From Rhinopithecus roxellana (lineage: Eukaryota; Chordata; Mammalia; Primates; Cercopithecidae), in NCBI RefSeq assembly GCF_007565055.1, contig NC_044557.1, positions 76,704,595-76,768,594 on the forward strand: a DNA stretch of 64,000 nt, written 5' to 3'. How positions within the stretch are numbered: the stretch's first letter is position 1; each line of letters starts with the position of its first letter. Below are positions 62,114-64,000 of the stretch, piece after piece. The translations under genes and the position numbers were made by a program. The notes under the pieces were generated by a model. The model made no database searches. It was not told the origin of the DNA and saw nothing but the letters and a program-made list of their open reading frames with translations.

Positions 62114-62884
62114 CTCTTCTTCTATTCTGCAGGAAGTAAATGAATGATTTCTTTTTAAAACTGAGTAAACCAGAAACTTTTAGAAGTTTGTTTTAATTTT
62201 TGAGACATCAAAATAACTAGCTGCTACATTATATAAAGGTTCACTGATTTAGCAATTAATTAATTTCAAATGAGGATAATAAAACAAATATGGACATGAT
62301 TACCATAATTCAATGATCAGGATTGGAGTTATTGAATTAAAAATGAAAATTGAATTTATGCAAATTAATATTTCAATTTTTTTGGCTTTTTTTTTTTCTC
62401 AGAGGGGAATAATTCTCTGAGTAACCTAATGGCATGACATTGTGAGGAAAAAAACAAAACAAAACTGAGACTTAGACTGGGGCATGGTTAAAGGAAGAGA
62501 TCCAACCCCTGTGTAGAAGGTGGTGGAGAGTTAAAATTAAAATATCTAAGAGGTTGTAGTGAATTCAGCTTGATTTAAACTTGTTTTGACATAAAAGACT
62601 TCAAATTTGGTGAAGTAAGGCCAGCAGGTCTCCCTGGAAGCAGCTCTAGTAGTCAGATAGATAGTGCCAAATTAATGATGGTGACAATGACAGTGCCAAA
62701 GCTTGCCAAATGACAAGCCCTCTTTGTTGCATAAAAGAATGGATGAAGTAACCTAAAGATTATCAGTACTTATAGCTGAACAGATTTAGGAAGATTAATG
62801 TTTTCAAATGAACAACCTATGTGTCTGATATATGCTATGATATTAGGGCATTTCATAAAATTGCCTAATAAAGAGTTAAGCATT
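62114..62884. other. intron, nothing recognised
   Basis: No repeat assigned. Confidence 0.5.
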
Positions 62885-63080
62885 CAAGTTCTGGAATCAG
62901 ACTCTCAAGGACTGAATCCAGGATTAACCAAATGGGAAAGCCTCAGTTTCCTCATCTGTAAAACAGGGATAATAAAAGTACCTGACCTCCTAGGATTGAT
63001 GTGAATAGCACGTAAATTGATACTTGTAAAACATTTTAAACAGCACCTGAAACAGTAACAAATGTTAGTCGCCATTACTA
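62885..63080 (+). repeat. MIR SINE
   Basis: Contains CCTCAGTTTCCTCATCTGTA then AAACAGGGATAATAAAAGTA. Confidence 0.85.
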
Positions 63081-64000
63081 GTAACTCAGCTTTGTAAATA
63101 TATATGCTCCTAATTCAGTTAGAAAACTTACTGATAGGCAAAATTTAATTCAACTTTTATGTGAGCATATCCTCTTTCATTGTCTGCTTTCTATACATCA
63201 GTATTTAGTAAAAAAGATAGGACTGCCTGGGTGAGATGAGTACTCCAGCTATTTTAATCAAGCTTAATTTGTCTTAAGACTTCAAGTTGGCTATGCACTT
63301 CTCTATCTACTTGATTTTACATTCTATTCTTTTGGATGAAAAAGGAAAATGTAATTATCAGCTTTCTATTGGGGCTAAGAAAAGGGAAGCAAGGTGAGAG
63401 TGCATTCTATCTTTGTTTTTGTTTACTCCCTCAATCTTAATTCCTTCTGTTTCAAAGTCACTGAAACTTCATCACAAAAGAAATAGTTCCACATAGAAGG
63501 AAGTCGGTGCAGAAAAGGAAATTAGAAAATATCATAAATTCCTATTAGATCTCAACTTGATTCTCAACATGCTTATTACTCCTTTCGCAAAATCTACACA
63601 TTGTTTTGTATTCTAGGGTTTATTTTGATGCCTATATTAGGAACTGACCTGGTTTGCCACCTTGTTAAAAATTGTGTCGACACTGTTTTGGTCAGTTTTC
63701 ATTTTATTAACAACACAGCACAGATGAAAATGCACATGTGCATCCACAGTACTGACAGAATAGAAATAAAGAAGATTCAAATCAAAGATGGGTAGAGTAC
63801 TATATTTCATTATGTGTGAAATCATAAAAAAATACTGTTGGTAACACAAACTATCATGTTTGGCTACTTTTATGTGAATTTCTGACTCATATTTTCATCT
63901 CATATGAATATTTTAAGACAAAATATTAGAAATTGTCATGCATGCAAAATGCTTCCCTTATAAATCAGTAATATGTACTGTGCAGAACTGTTTGCTCTTC
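63081..64000. other. intron, nothing recognised
   Basis: AT-rich, no exon seen. Confidence 0.5.

Overview
This window is primate nuclear DNA, and the repeats point to an Old World monkey (cercopithecid). Two young AluY copies (19859-20168 and 37948-38256) and a full-length L1 (3414-9597) carry what I recall as the monkey-lineage forms rather than the ape forms; the species cannot be named from this. The DNA is AT-rich, has no compact genes and is mostly interspersed repeats, as expected for introns of a very large gene.

The only host gene I can support is on the minus strand. Six exons, read from high to low coordinates, join in perfect phase: 54854-54741, 54241-54146, 52526-52323, 36311-36187, 29136-29040 and 25927-25823. 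Together (741 nt, about 247 residues) they encode the end of one CUB domain, a complete Sushi/CCP domain and a complete CUB domain, the alternating layout of the CSMD family. The residues fit CSMD3 better than CSMD1 or CSMD2, from memory of the family. Neither end of the gene is present: the transcript enters above 54854 and continues below 25823. The first of these exons sits in an open frame on the opposite strand and is easy to miss; its donor site (GTATCC) is weak, and the next exon has a triple tandem acceptor.

Region by region. 1-25822 is one intron, holding the full-length L1 in antisense to the gene, a mariner fossil split by an Alu (11591-13186), a three-unit 49-bp minisatellite (13681-13827), a 445-bp purine-only GAA/GGA array (15257-15701), L2, MIR and Alu copies, and a nested old L1 complex (22830-25630) ending about 190 bp from the last exon. 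25823-54854 holds the exons and their introns; the 16-kb intron at 36312-52322 contains a complete LTR-internal-LTR MaLR element in the gene's sense direction (43456-46440). 54855-64000 is another intron with a second complete MaLR element on the plus strand (59847-62113).

The L1 is nearly intact: ORF1 is open for 338 codons, while ORF2 is broken by one extra A in a seven-A run (6579-6585) and one TAG (9144-9146). I found no tRNA, rRNA, CRISPR or bacterial-type feature, and no wholly new system. The points most worth checking are the gene's splice signals, the purine array and the L1.
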